From assembly GCA_029298735.1 (NCBI GenBank), contig JANSLP010000010.1, positions 124,001 through 188,000 of the forward strand: a DNA stretch of 64,000 bases, read 5' to 3'. The first letter of the stretch is position 1. Each line of letters starts with the position of its first letter. The notes beneath the pieces are model-generated. The model searched no databases. It worked only from the letters and a program-made list of their open reading frames with translations, and was not told the DNA's origin. Positions 33,451 through 45,734 of this stretch are shown here, piece after piece. The translations under genes and the position numbers were made by a program. The stretch comes from Ophiostoma sp. CBS 140.51. Taxonomy: Eukaryota > Ascomycota > Sordariomycetes > Ophiostomatales > Ophiostomataceae.

Positions 33451-34897
33451 GCGGCTTCGCTTCTACATTTACACTCGCAAACATTTGCAAGGGGACGACA
33501 TGGACAGCACACTGAGAACCCGAAAACATCAAAACACTTGAAAACCAGCAAAACAATCACCAAAGTTTTTGAAAACCACCAACCGTCGGCCACCAAAAAA
33601 ACTTGAAAACACCAAAACTTCACAAAAAAAATCGATTTCTTGTTCTGTTTTGGACTGTAGCCAGTGTTGGTGAGCTCTACTGCGACGATTGTTTTGTATT
33701 TAGTTTTAGTTTAGTTGGTGCTTGTTGTTGTTTGCTTTTGTCTTGTTCTTTTTCTTGTCTTTTCTTCCTGTTTGATTTCTCTGTTCTTCTTTCTTTTTAG
33801 ATAGGCTTGCTTTTCTACACCACTGGCAATGGTATCGTCTTTTATTGCCTCTTCTAGTCTCTGGGCCTGATCACCATCCCGCACTCGCAACACACACACA
33901 CTCGAGTCGTCGCACACACTGCGAGGACCGTCCAGCCAAGGCTTTGCATCTTTCATCTTCATCCTTATCTTTAGCTAGCCTTACTTCTCTTTACTGATTT
34001 TTATGCCCTTATGACTTTTCCAGTAACCCTCTTAGATACACACTGGTTTTTATGTTTCTGGCTTTTCCAGCCTTTTTTTTTTTCAATTTCCATAACTTTA
34101 TTATCTCACATAGACTCTCACTCTGCATACGTGACCGTAGATATGTTTTCAACTCGTAGACTGACTTGACGGTGACATGAAGATGCTGTGACTTTGATAT
34201 CTACTTACACGACCAACGACTAACAATACTGACACAGTGACGCAGGTACCCGAGACAGACGGCAGACTACAAACAGCAGACGACAAACGACAAACGACAG
34301 ACGACTCGAGGTACGAAAAGACGGACAAGAAACAGATAAAAAGGTACGTGTTAACAACCTCCCTGGTGAGAACTATGTTGTGACTATCGTCTTGACAGAA
34401 AGCTAACGAATCCATTCACCACAGGAACAGATTCTTCACCGAACAATTGCACCGCCATTCCGAGGTGAGTGATCATCATCTGATCAATGAGGCAAGTACA
34501 CTCAATTCGAACTTTTACTTTGTTAAGTAACTAACAAAATCATCTATGGGTATCTATAACGCTTTACGCCTTCCATGCTCAACATCAAACAATCCTGACC
34601 TGCCGCCGCCAGTCACAAACTTCTTTAATCCTTCTTTTCCAAGTCCTTTCCCCCGAGTCGACTTGTATATTATGGCGCCCGCTATTTGATAGGTTTGAAC
34701 GTATTCATCTCGCTGTATACATATCCGGTATCATCATCAGTACGGAGCAGGCGCATCCATCGGCACCCATCGTAATAATGTTGCAGCTGCACCCTTGGAC
34801 AACAGGCTCTTTTTGTTTCCTTTCGCACCTTCTCTCTTCCAATCGCCGATTATGTGTCGAAGAGAACCAGCTTTTTTAGCAAGCCAAATAAACGATC
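33451..34897. other. Intergenic, convergent 3' region
   Basis: About 1.4 kb between the 3' ends of gene A (plus) and the 761-residue gene (minus). It has runs of AAAAC near 33530-33620 and a T-run at 34074. No gene supported. Confidence 0.55.
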
Positions 34898-37183
34898 CTA
34901 GCGGTCAATGTGGTCCTGCTGCCTTTCGAGCTGCTGATCGTTGACATTGGTGCGGGCATCGCCGCGCGCCGCCAGCTGGCGAGTCAACCGGGCCAGGGCC
35001 GAGCGTGTGTACTGGGCAGGACGGGCCGGACTAGCCAAACAGCCACCCACAAGCTGTCCCAACGCACTTCGCCCTTGTCGCGCCCATAGACACCACACTT
35101 CCACGGCCAGCCCCAGCCGCTCGTCGTGCAGTTCACAGCACGACATAGGATTGGCCAACCCCGAGTCCAAATCGCCCTCGAAGCAGATGGGGTCGGTGCA
35201 CGAGACCGAGGTGCCCCAGCGGCACGGATGGGTCGGGCTGCGGGCGGCCAAGAGTGTGTGGATCATGGCAGTGTCGTCGGTGCCCCCAGTATCGACGTTC
35301 TCCATTCCATCCTTGGAGTCGTCTTCCAGGTAACGCCGCCTTGCGTCGATGAGCAGCTCTACGAGTGTACAGAGAGCACGCCCCACCCCTGGCGCGGCAT
35401 AGGTGTCGGTAATCCACGCTCGACGCGCTTTGCTGGTTGTTTGGGCGGGTGTGTGGTAATGGTGGCTGTCCTTGGAGTCGAGGTTGTCATTGTCGAGGGC
35501 GGCGACGTGTTTGCTGCTTGAATCAAAGCGGTCAAAGAGTGTCTCTGCGAGCCACGACCAGAAGCGTGTGTCGTTCTCGCTGGCAAAGTCGGGACGGACA
35601 GGAAATACAGACGTGGCCTGCACATCCATATCCACATCGCCAAAATCGTCAATGCCGAGCTCGTGCAAACCACTAATGGCTGCGTCGGCATCCGAAAGTT
35701 CCCACGGAGGTCGCTGCGACTGCAACTGCATTTCGTTTTCGTTTTCGTTTGCACCCGGCTGTGGCCACGTGTGCAGGATTGGGGCGAGCAAAAACAGCGT
35801 CACGAGAAACTGCGGCAGACCCGTGTTGCGGCCCCGACAGGTGGACTTGTCACAGCTGCAGACAATAGCCGGGTCGGCTAGGACGGCGCCCAGCAAGCAG
35901 GCGATGCGGTCGTAGTCGGTGTTGTCGTCTCCATCCGCGTTGGCGGATTTGTCGTCATCTTCCAGCCATTCCAACTGCATAAAGGCAGAATCAAAAGTGA
36001 AGCCAGGCAGAGCTGCGAGGGCTGTCCACACGCTGTGAGGAGTCACGTACTGACGTGCCGGCGTGGACGGTTTCCTCTCGTCCATGGATGAAAAGAGAGA
36101 GGCAATGTTGTGCGACGTCCAGTTGAGTTGCTGGTTTCGCGGATGGTGCCGCTGGTGGTGCTGGCTGTACCTTACTTTGCGGATGCGCTGTTGCGATGCA
36201 AACCGGTTGTGACGGTTCTCTTGGATGCGCTGCAAGCGGCCGCTGATGCCGTTAAACAGGGGCTCGAGCGTGGATCCAGCGAGGGTTGGATCGATGCCGT
36301 CGGCTGCCAAGGGAGCACCGCCGGCTGCTCTTCCGCCCATGGCCATACCGCTGCCACTCACACCGCTGCCGCTGCGACCGCCACTACCGACGCGGCGGTG
36401 CTGTACTCTTCGAGTCAGACCACGGCCGGGTTTGACAGGGATGTGGATCTTCCTGGATGGTGTTGTGCCGTGCTTGGCAGTGGACCGTCCTCTACCTTTG
36501 TTGCTGCCACCACGGGCAAGCACATAATCGTGCTCGAGGTCAACATCGAGAGCGTCGTCGTGACCATCGTCGTGACCGTCGTCGTCGTCGTAGTTATCAT
36601 CTCCTTGACCACCCTCACCCTGAACACTCTCTTCGTCAAACTGCCGTTGACTGTACCTGCTATGGGCATTGCTGAGGACGGACGTGATGGCGACGGTGGT
36701 GCGGTCTTCTGTGGTGTGTTTTTGCGGCTCCTGCGGCTCCTGAGGGTTCTGCTGCTCCCAGCTTGGAAACGTAAACGTGTTGGGGTCAAACGTGGCCGGA
36801 TCGAAGGTATTTGCAGCAGGTTTCGACGGTGACGTCGATGTCGATGTCGTCTTGTTCTTCGTCGGACTGGCCGTGTCCTTATCATCCGTGTCAAAGTCGT
36901 GTGGTATCGTGGCACTGGACTCGCTCTTCTTAGGACGATGAGTCAGAGAGAACGTAAAGGGCGTGTCCATCGACTGGTGCTGCTGCTGCTGTTGATGATG
37001 TTGCTGTAGAGCAGCTGATTGTGCTTGCTGCTGCCTCTGCTGCTGTAGTAGATCTTGTTGTTGTAGTTCTTGTCGTAGATGGCTTCGTAGTATCTCATAA
37101 GAAGACGAAGTTAAAGCTGATGCAGGGCGGGGTTGATTTTGTGACGCGCCGGTATCCGGCCCCGGCGCGCCGTCGTTGTCCAT
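34898..37183 (-). CDS. Hypothetical protein, glutamine-rich N-terminus
   Basis: 761 residues, single exon, start MDNDGAPGPDTGAS, TAG stop. I do not recognise the family. Residues about 30-75 are Gln-rich (an amphipathic ELQQQDLLQQQRQQQ-type stretch), 85-125 are Ser/Thr/Lys-rich, 190-215 are Asp/His-rich, and about 225-305 are basic and Gly-rich. The second half looks folded: ARQYVTPHSVWTALAALPG near 370, a Cys pair block SCDKSTCRGRNTGLPQF near 440, FWSWLAETLFDRFD near 540, then Cys/Trp-containing helices (CRWGTSVSCTDPICFEGD and CCELHDERLGLAVEVWCLW). The layout suggests a nuclear or regulatory protein, but that is only inference. Coding status is supported by length and third-position G/C. Confidence 0.8.
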   Translation of the reverse strand: MDNDGAPGPDTGASQNQPRPASALTSSSYEILRSHLRQELQQQDLLQQQRQQQAQSAALQQHHQQQQQHQSMDTPFTFSLTHRPKKSESSATIPHDFDTDDKDTASPTKNKTTSTSTSPSKPAANTFDPATFDPNTFTFPSWEQQNPQEPQEPQKHTTEDRTTVAITSVLSNAHSRYSQRQFDEESVQGEGGQGDDNYDDDDGHDDGHDDALDVDLEHDYVLARGGSNKGRGRSTAKHGTTPSRKIHIPVKPGRGLTRRVQHRRVGSGGRSGSGVSGSGMAMGGRAAGGAPLAADGIDPTLAGSTLEPLFNGISGRLQRIQENRHNRFASQQRIRKVRYSQHHQRHHPRNQQLNWTSHNIASLFSSMDERKPSTPARQYVTPHSVWTALAALPGFTFDSAFMQLEWLEDDDKSANADGDDNTDYDRIACLLGAVLADPAIVCSCDKSTCRGRNTGLPQFLVTLFLLAPILHTWPQPGANENENEMQLQSQRPPWELSDADAAISGLHELGIDDFGDVDMDVQATSVFPVRPDFASENDTRFWSWLAETLFDRFDSSSKHVAALDNDNLDSKDSHHYHTPAQTTSKARRAWITDTYAAPGVGRALCTLVELLIDARRRYLEDDSKDGMENVDTGGTDDTAMIHTLLAARSPTHPCRWGTSVSCTDPICFEGDLDSGLANPMSCCELHDERLGLAVEVWCLWARQGRSALGQLVGGCLASPARPAQYTRSALARLTRQLAARGDARTNVNDQQLERQQDHIDR

Positions 37184-37912
37184 AGTTATGGTGAGTAGTC
37201 GTACACACTAGATAACGCTTAAAAATTCCGATAAAAGCTGTTAAAGAAGATGTTTGAACTCTGTGCTATCGTGGACGTTGTTGTCGATGTTGACGGAAGG
37301 GAGCTGTTGATGTCATGGTGTGGGTAGAATTGAAGCTTGTGTGGGGCGCACGTGCTGATTACGGTATCATCACGTGGGCAAGAACCCAAGGTCTTGCGAA
37401 CTGATAAGATCTCTTTTACGGCGCGATAAGAATCCTTGGCATCGTAGATGGCGCTAACAATCAGGTGAAGTTACAGGCGACTTACAGCGACCTACAGGGC
37501 ATTTCCTCATTCAGTAATCCAACACAAGAGTGTGGCTGCCACGCCCATCGCCACGCGCGTCGTTATTTCAAGCTTTCCATTCTTCTTGTCTACCGACTCG
37601 GCGTGGGATGAGGTGTGTATCGAAGCTTTTCTGGTCTTTTTGAGTGTTTCTGGGCATCTGGGCATTCTGAGCGGCCGTTCGAGACAAGACCACGCTGGTA
37701 CGCCACAAGTGCCAAGCCACACAAGAGGGAAGGAGTGAAGGACAAGAAAGACTGAAAGGAAGGAGCAAAGACAAGAGGCTCAGAATAGGACAGCCCAACG
37801 CATTGCCGTTAAAGACGTTGAAGGCAAGATTCTGTAGACATACTTGAAAGGTTTTGGCTTGGTCAACCCCTGTCCTCCATTAGTCGACTTGCGAAAACAC
37901 CCCCACCTGGCG
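37184..37912. other. Intergenic, upstream of the 761-residue gene
   Basis: Promoter-side DNA of the preceding gene. No gene supported. Confidence 0.5.
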
Positions 37913-38752
37913 TCATTTTTCGAGATCTGCCGCAAGGCGACGGCCCCACTGCTCAGCACTACCTTTCCACTTACACGCTTTTAGCATCCGCTGACGACAT
38001 CCAATGTCGCCATGATAACACAGATGATAACAGAGGCAAGCCGTGTCTGAGGGAGTATTTTGCTCGATGGACAGACATTTGATTTTGCATCTTGATTTTC
38101 TGGGCGAATCACAGACTCTGCAAAAGAAGAACGGACTCTGTGGAGCTCCGTTGGCCGACTTTTCAGTCTTGTTTTTCTTTTCTTTTCTTCTTAAATATTT
38201 TCCGTCGTCGTATTCTTCAAACTCATTTTCAATGCATGTCGTCTCCTTAGTTGTTTCTGAGCTACAGTCATTAGCTTCCGTGTGGTGTTTTCCCTTCGTT
38301 CCCACCTTTTCGTCTTTCTCCCCGAAATGCAGATGGCACCATCGGATCGGCTGTTGACGAACGGTGCCATTCATGCAGACCCTCCCCCATGGGGCCCGTG
38401 TAGCCCCTGTGCCTTGTCCGGCGTATTTGTCTACACATATTTTTTGTTCACTTATTTTGGAAGAACAAACACCCCCACGCATAAGCTTTTCTTCTTTCCT
38501 TTTCTTTCCTTCTCGCACTTGCTTTTTCACGGCTTGTTTTTGTAGTGCATCTTGTCCCTTTGCCACAGACTTGACGTTGCACTGGAATCCGTATTGGCTT
38601 ATCCCGAAGAAGGAGACAAGTCCGTGAAGTAAGGGCAAAGAAACAAAAAGGGAAAGCCACTTCTCCCCCGAGTTAGGCCAGTCTACAACAGTCCTGCTTA
38701 ATCTCACACCCCCTTCTTCCCTTCTTGGTGTCGCACAGACATGCAGCGGCAC
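37913..38752 (-). CDS. Possible hypothetical ORF, Cys- and Lys-rich
   Basis: An uninterrupted 279-codon frame starting MPLHVCATPRREEG, which is long for chance in this composition. The translation has many Cys (for example VCDSPRKSRCKIKCLS and ACLCYHLCYHGDIGC near the C-terminus) and a basic stretch RKEKKNKTEK. It shows no family match, and its codon use is not strongly G/C-ending as in the confident genes, so it may be non-coding. Confidence 0.25.
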   Translation of the reverse strand: MPLHVCATPRREEGGVRLSRTVVDWPNSGEKWLSLFVSLPLLHGLVSFFGISQYGFQCNVKSVAKGQDALQKQAVKKQVREGKKRKEEKLMRGGVCSSKISEQKICVDKYAGQGTGATRAPWGRVCMNGTVRQQPIRWCHLHFGEKDEKVGTKGKHHTEANDCSSETTKETTCIENEFEEYDDGKYLRRKEKKNKTEKSANGAPQSPFFFCRVCDSPRKSRCKIKCLSIEQNTPSDTACLCYHLCYHGDIGCRQRMLKACKWKGSAEQWGRRLAADLEK

Positions 38753-41309
38753 TGCAGATTGCCGTGGCAGGTCGGGGGGTCTGGATTCTGGATGCTGACT
38801 GGTGAAAAGGTGGATGTTGGGCGGCAGGATTGGAAACTGGGTGAATATAAAATTCTTTACATGACATATGTCAGTCTATTTATTCTCTGTTCGTCAGTGT
38901 TCGTGATATCTCGAAAAAGTGTCGTCGTAACGGTCTCGCTGTTTTCCTTTCGACAGCTGGTCGTTCTCGTGTTGTCGTGTCCACGTTCTCGTTTAGTTGT
39001 TGCTGCCGGACATTGTACTACGCCGAGGCGCTTCAATCGATCCTTGTCAAGCAACCCATCTCTTCGTTGCTGTGATCCAACCACGTCTATTGAATTTCTT
39101 CACTTTTATTTATACATATTGACAATCCTGCCACTCGTCGTCTCGCCACGTTTTGCACCTTGTTTTTTATCATGCAACGTCGGGGCCGACAAAGTGGAAA
39201 AGTGGATGGATGCTTCCCTGTCGATATTGCTGTGCGGTGTCGTGTGCTGTTTTGTCCTCGTTTTTCCCTTTTCACCATCGACCTATCCATAACCTCGGCC
39301 CTTCTTTTCTTGTCTCCTCGCGTCTCGTCCACATCCTCTCGCCCTTTGCCAAGTGCCCTCTTTGAAATCATTTGCTGACGTCGTCGGGGTATTTTATTTG
39401 TTATTCGAGCTTGTTCTTCAGTTCAAGCTTCGTGGCTCCGTTCTTTGCTTCCTTTTCTCGGCCTTTCTTAGGTGCTCTCTAAGACGACACCGCCGCTACG
39501 AATGCAAGCTCCTACCAAGACTCGTGTTAGTCGTCGCGGCTCGCGGAGTCTCTGTCTCCTCTTCCTTTTGTATCCCATCAATATCCACTTCCAGAATAGC
39601 CCGGCGGACGTCGATCTTCCTAGACTCGAACATCGGTCATGTTCTTTTTACGACTCCGCCTTGTGGGCTTTTATGGGTTTGGTACAGACAGTTTACTTTT
39701 GTCATCACTGCTCCTTTTCTCTATATTCGACACATGGCGAGATATTCTCAGACCTTCCCATCGGTCTGCCTGTTGGACAGCTTCAAGAGAACGTTGCCCG
39801 TGTGTGATCGCATCGTAAGGATCAATATACAAGTAAGAAGGGAAGAAGACTTCTGAAAGGAAGTCAAATTTATCCGGGCCTAGGAGAGTACGACCTTCAT
39901 GAGAACCTGGTTGAATAACCGCCTTGCGTCACGACTCTTCTTGTCTCGCAGGATCCATGACCCGGGCCCATGGGATTGAACATGAACATGAACCACATGT
40001 CGACTCAGTCGTTGTCGGTGGACTAGTCTGGTCGAGACTGTTACTTTCTTCCTCTGTCGTGCTCGCATGTCACATACTTAGTGGATATCTTCTGTGTGGA
40101 ATTGACATATTGCCTGCCACCCTTCGTCTTCCATGTTCCGCGCTGTCTTTTCTGTTTGCGTACGACGACTCCCCCCCACTCTCACCGTCCAGGGACCCCC
40201 TCCCTCTTTTTGTCCTTTCTGTCTCCTCTTGACCCTCTTTTACCCTCTTTTGGCTTGATCTTGCCTTTCATGTTTCTGTGTCTCCTCTTTCTTAGCCCCC
40301 AGTTCATGTCACGTACTTTGGATGCCACATGCTGTCATTCACTCAAAAAGAAGATGATTGGTTCCAGGAGTGTTCTGGTGAGCATCACGTCTTTTCTATG
40401 CGGTTGCGTATGAGGAGGAGGAAGAAGAGCTGCGGCGTAGAGAGTCGAGAAGGAACAGAGGAAGGAAGCATGAAAGACACGAGGATAGTAGAAGATGAGA
40501 AGGGCGTGGTCATGGAAGTTGGAAGGGAGTGGTCATGAAAGTTGATAGAAAAGGAGGCACCACCATGATCCCAAAAAGGTAAAAAGGACAAGAATGGAAA
40601 CAACCTCATGAGGAAACACTCGTCCGAAATCATCCTTCTTTGATTTCTCTTCGGTCTGGTCACTATTCCTGGCACCATTCACGCATCCACGCATCCACAC
40701 ATCCACATCTACTCCCACTTCCATATCTCTCCATTGCACGTTGTATCCCAGTCGATAGCAGCGTTCCATTTTTTTCTTTCTTTTTTTTCTTCTTTCTTTC
40801 TCTCGCCTTCTTTTGACACCTCCACTACGAAGTCGAGGAAGTATCTTTCAAAGTACTCCCGTACCAGACCAATATCCCGATACTCCATCCCAATACTCCA
40901 CTGACCGGGCCTCGACAAGCTCCCTTGCCACCGCCGCGTTGCTATCGTGAAAAAAAAGAACCAACCGCAAGACGGGCAAGTCCAGTCCCAAGAAAGTACG
41001 ACGTATCTCTCACCACTCAGATGTTATCACCTCTCCTGGTCTTGTAGATAAAAGAAGCCCCCCCGTTCCCTTTTCTTTCTTGTCTTCCCCTTTCCTCTCG
41101 GTTCTCATCCAGGGTTTATTCAGTCCCACACGAGACGAGAGAAGAAAAATTTTTATAACTTGCTTCCTTCTCCCAGCTGTTCTCCCCATTACAACTTGCC
41201 CACCATTCCTGCCTCATCTCAGCAACACTCGGACGAGTGTCAACCTTTGTTGGAAGAACAGCGGCAACAAAACCAAGCGACTTCTTCAATAAGCACCCTC
41301 GCTACCGCC
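38753..41309. other. Intergenic, upstream of the transporter
   Basis: About 2.5 kb of mostly pyrimidine-rich plus-strand DNA, with short ORFs only. No gene supported. Confidence 0.5.
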
Positions 41310-43192
41310 ATGTCGCTCAACATCGAACCCCCCGAGGTGGTCACGGCCATTGACGTCGTCAACACGCGCACAGCCCACGCACCGTCGTCGTCGGCCACGG
41401 ATGGGGACAAAAACGCTGCGGCCACGAAGGAAACTTCTGCCGGCATCGGAGCGTCCGACATCCCCTCGTCCGACGACGACGGCGACTCTTTCGAGGCGCT
41501 AAAGAATCCCTTCTTGGATCCCGATGTCGCTGCCTACTGGCGCGGCGTCTACGACAATGCCAACTACGAGTGCCGGCACGTCTTTGACCCGCACTTTACG
41601 TGGTCCGAGGAAGAAGAGCGCAAGCTCGTGCGCAAGCTCGACTGGCGCGTCTGTCTCTGGGCCTGTGTCATGTTCTTTGGTCTGCAGGTCGACCGCGGCA
41701 ACCTGGTGCAGGCCGTGTCCGACAACCTCTTGCCCGAGCTCGGCCTGACGACGAATGGTGGGCTCTTTCTCCCAGCATTTGATTTTGATTATCTCATACT
41801 AACGACTCAGACTACAACTACGGCAACACGGTGTTCCTTGTTAGTTTCCTCCTTGCTGAACTTCCCTCGCAGCTCGTGTCCAAGAAGATTGGTCCTGATC
41901 GGTGGATTCCCATGCAAATGGTGCTCTGGTCGATTGTCGCCATCTCCCAGACGGCTTTGTCTGGCCGCACATCGTTTCTGGTGACCCGTGCCCTGCTTGG
42001 TGTCTTGGAGGGCGGTTTCATCCCGGACATTGTCCTCTGGCTGTCGTACTTTTACACCTCGCGCGAGCTACCCGTCCGTCTCAGCTACTTTTGGACTGCT
42101 TTGTCGTTAACCACGATCGTCACTTCTCTGCTTGCTTTCGCCATCTTCCATCTGGATGGTGTGCACGGCCGCAGCGGTTGGCGCTGGCTTTTCCTTATTG
42201 AAGGTCTGATCACGCTGGCCGTCGGTATTGCTTCCTTCTTCTTGATGCCTGCTTCGGCGGTCCAGACAAAGGCCTGGTACCGTCCCAAGGGCTGGTTCAC
42301 CGACCGCGAGGTTTCCATTGTCGTCAACCGCGTGCTGCGCGACGATCCTAGCAAGGGCGACATGCACAACCGCCAGGCCGTGACGCCCCGCCGTCTCTGG
42401 GAGGCGCTCAAGGACTATGACCTGTGGCCGCTCTACATTATCGGCCTGCTGGTGTATATCCCGCAGTCGCCGCCCTCGACGTACATTACGCTGATCCTGA
42501 AATCGGCCGGTTTCAGCACCTTCAACACGAACCTGTTGACCATCCCGGCAAGCGTGTTCCACATCATCACCCTCATTCTCTTGACGCGTCTGTCCGACAT
42601 TGTCAAGGAACGCTCCTTTGTGGCCATGATTCAGAGCCTGTGGACGCTGCCGTGCGTGATTGCCCTGCGCTTTTGGCCCGGCCTCATTGTCAACCGCTGG
42701 GGCACCTACGCCCTCGTCACGACCGTCCTGTCGTATCCTTATTGTCGTACGTACACCCCAGTGCGCCCACTTTGTTTACATTCATCCTGCTAACAACACA
42801 GACGCCATTGTTGTCGGCTGGACCTCCAAAAACTCCAACAACGTCGGCGCCCGCTCTGTTTCCGCTGCTCTCTATAATGTGAGTACCCCCCGTACATATT
42901 GTCTGCCAACAGTGCGCTAACGAAACAGATTTCCGTCCAAATGGGTGGCATCATTTCCGCCTACATTTACCGCGCCGACGACGCCCCTTACTACCACCGC
43001 GGCAACAAGTTCTTGATTGTCATTAACTTCCTGGCCATTGCCAGTTTCCTGTTCGCCAAGGGCTACTACATCTTCCGCAACAAGCAGCGCGAGCGTGTCT
43101 GGAATGCAATGTCCCGCGAGGAGCAGATCAAATACAAGCGCGAGACCCGTCTGCAGGGCAGCCGTCGTCTTGACTTCCGCTTTGCTCACTAG
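41310..43192 (+). CDS. MFS transporter, anion:cation symporter family (DAL5/allantoate-permease-like)
   Basis: Exons 41310-41757, 41811-42746, 42802-42878 and 42929-43192 give 574 residues. It is a plasma-membrane proton symporter for an organic anion; substrates in this family include allantoate, nicotinate, pantothenate and biotin, and the substrate here is unknown. Residues 1-90 are hydrophilic. Helix 1 leads into LQVDRGNLVQAVSDNLLPELGLTTNDYNYG, the family signature. Then FLLAELPSQLVSKKIGPDRWIP, RALLGVLEGGFIPD, and a central loop ending VNRVLRDDPSKGDMHNRQ before the second helix bundle. Twelve membrane segments are expected. All introns are GT-AG with CTAAC-like branch sites (ACTAAC, GCTAAC, GCTAAC). 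Confidence 0.93.
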
Positions 43193-44998
43193 AGAGGTAG
43201 AGAAACGAAGGAAAGAGGTACAAAAATACAGGAGAGGAAAAGAGGAAGACAAGTAGAGACGAATTTGCTGAGATGATAGACGGAGAGTTAATACCTGATA
43301 AGCCACTTTGTTATTAGAAAGATAATACAATATACCTTTTTGATTATGCAACTGGACTACACACACGAGACAATATCTGAGCGTTTTATTTATAGAAAAA
43401 GACTGTGAGTATGCTGCAGTATGTGTTCGAGAGATGTAGACAAATGCAGTAAATAGGTTGCTACCATTATGATGTCATTCTTTGGAGCAGGCAGCCACAA
43501 AGATGAGCAACGCTGTCTCTTTCACTTCTTGGTATTCACTCCATATTTTATTACGAACAAAATTCATTGACGTTTCACAAGACGTTGAAATTCAATCCCG
43601 GCATATTCTTGTCCTACATAGCGGCCCGGCCCGTCATGTTGCTGCGTGGGGAGTTCTGGACCTGGGACCGGCTCTTTGATTCCAGACGATCAGATCGGAG
43701 AGCCAGGGGTAGTCGGTGGCGCCGCCGGAAAGTGCATTCTTCCTCTTGGCGGCACACTGCACCCCACTTCCACTCTTTAAGAGTCATATCTGCAAGGCAG
43801 CCACCCATGCTCCTTACTCGTTGCACACCCCTAGTTAAGCTTAACTTGAGGCAGCGAGCTTTGACGGCAGAAGTACCCCAGGCAGCTGCCATTGTAACCG
43901 ACAGGATTGGAGAACCAGGGGACAGGCACTTTCTGCCAGGACTCAACACGCCCCAGGCAGCAAGGTTCCGAAGTGACGGTGGTCGGGGAATCTCACGACA
44001 CCCCTCTCCACCCACTACATCGACGCCGAGTCGTGGACGATCGTGGTCAAGGTTCTTCGAGTCATGGCGATTGTAGATGCATCTTCTGCCTCCCTAACGA
44101 TTTGTAACACGACTGACCAGATAGCATCTCCAGAATGGCAAGGAGGAGGGGTGTCAATAGTAACATGCAGGCGACGAGGGACAGCCGGCCACCGAGCACA
44201 CCATTCTGGCTTCAGGACAATGGCTGCCTGGACAGGAGATGAAGCCACTTCCCCAGGAATTTCTCCGTCTTTCACCCTTTCAGCTCCAGATGAGGGTCAA
44301 GCCCTACGCGACAGTCACTTCTGGGGTAGGACACCATTTTGTTCTCACCCCCCCCCCTCCCCTCCCCTCCCCGTTTTGGGGGAGGGTATGCCCCTGTGGC
44401 TGGTTAACATTCAATGTAAGAAGTGAGGCTGATCTCGTTGGCAACAGTGATTTGATTCCAAAGATAAAAAAAGATAAAAAAAAAGTAGACGCGTAAAATA
44501 AAAAGCAAGGCTGGCCCGTTTTCCATAACAAGGCTGGCAAATAATAAACCAAGAAAAGAAACCCAGAGACCGCCCTATCGTATCGTGACCGCAATACAAA
44601 ACCAGGACCCGTCGCTGGTTTGAGAAAATGAATTAATCTGGGCATGTTAGCGAGGCTCCGGCAGACGAGTTGAATGTGTATCGTTGCAAAGTGAAGAACA
44701 TGCGCGGCACAGAATCAGAGGAAATTGGTAGATATAGGTTATTCTCCTGCACGGCGGAGTCCACAAAAAACTTGTGGGCCATGTCAAGTACAATCTTAGC
44801 GATAAAACATCATGCTGGCCACGCATAGGGGGGGGGGGGGGGGTAGTGTTGATGGAAGATGAACGCGAAGGGGGAGAACATACCTTGGGCCCTGCCCATC
44901 CAAAACACCGGCCTGTTGGCCTAAGACCGCCCATTGAGTATAATAACGCCGAAAGAAGACAGAAAAAGAGAGATAAAACTTAGCAGAGCATGGAGGGA
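43193..44998. other. Intergenic, convergent 3' region with homopolymer runs
   Basis: Includes a run of Cs with CCCCTCCCC at 44348-44371 and an uninterrupted G run of about 15 at 44828-44842. Short ORFs only. No gene supported. Confidence 0.55.
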
Positions 44999-45734
44999 CT
45001 AGTCCTCCGCTCGCTTCAGCCCCGTTGCCGAACTGACACTGCCGAAAATCGACAGCGCACTGTCGACCAGCGCCTTGGCCATACCCTGGCCGCGTTTCGA
45101 CGTGGATGAAGAGCCACCGCCCATGCCACTCGTTTCGCTCGCACCCATGGTCGGCAACACATTGTCACTCGCCGACAGGCTCACAAACAGCGCAAACGGC
45201 ACCAGCCACACGCAAATCCCAAAGTAGGACGCAATCTGCATAAACGTCGGCACATTCGGTGGCGTGTCGTAGTACGAGGACATGTTCTGATAGGCACGCT
45301 GCTGGGTCGTCGAAAAATACTTGAACCAGACGTAGTGGTCGAGGAGGACGAGGACGCACGAGAGCAAAAACAAAGGGTCGCTGAGCTGGACGTAGGGGAA
45401 GCGGCGCATGTTGCCAAAGTAGACGACGTGGGCAAAGATGCCGAGGAGAGTCTGCCAGAGCGGGAAACGGTCGACAATCAAGAGAATGGCTTGCAGCAGG
45501 ATGATGCCCTGGATGAGGCGGCTGAGGAAACGCTTGGCGAGCACGGTGTGCTCCTCAACGAGTTCGGAGAGGTAATAGAGTCCGGAGGCTGGGAGGGTAG
45601 GAGAAGGTGTTAGTCGAGACAGAACAAAGAGAGGGAGACGAAAATTAGACAAGATTTGACCTGCCAATGGCGAGCGTCAGGAAGCCGAAGCCAATGACGG
45701 CTCCAGCGTAGCCGACGAGCGGGAGAATCCACAT
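44999..45734 (-). CDS. SVP26/TEX261-like ER-Golgi membrane protein
   Basis: Exons 45734-45665 and 45588-44999 give 219 residues. SVP26 is an adaptor that loads type II membrane glycosyltransferases into COPII vesicles and keeps them in the early Golgi. Start MWILPLVGYAGAVIGFGFL; four membrane segments. The signature ASGLYYLSELVEEHT spans the splice junction (LTLAI joined to ASGLYY), followed by RFPYVQLSDPLFLLSC and a disordered Ser/Gly tail. To keep this conserved frame the intron must start with GC (GCAGGT) at 45664 and end CCAG at 45589, a GC-AG intron; using the GT two bases downstream breaks the frame. Confidence 0.9.
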
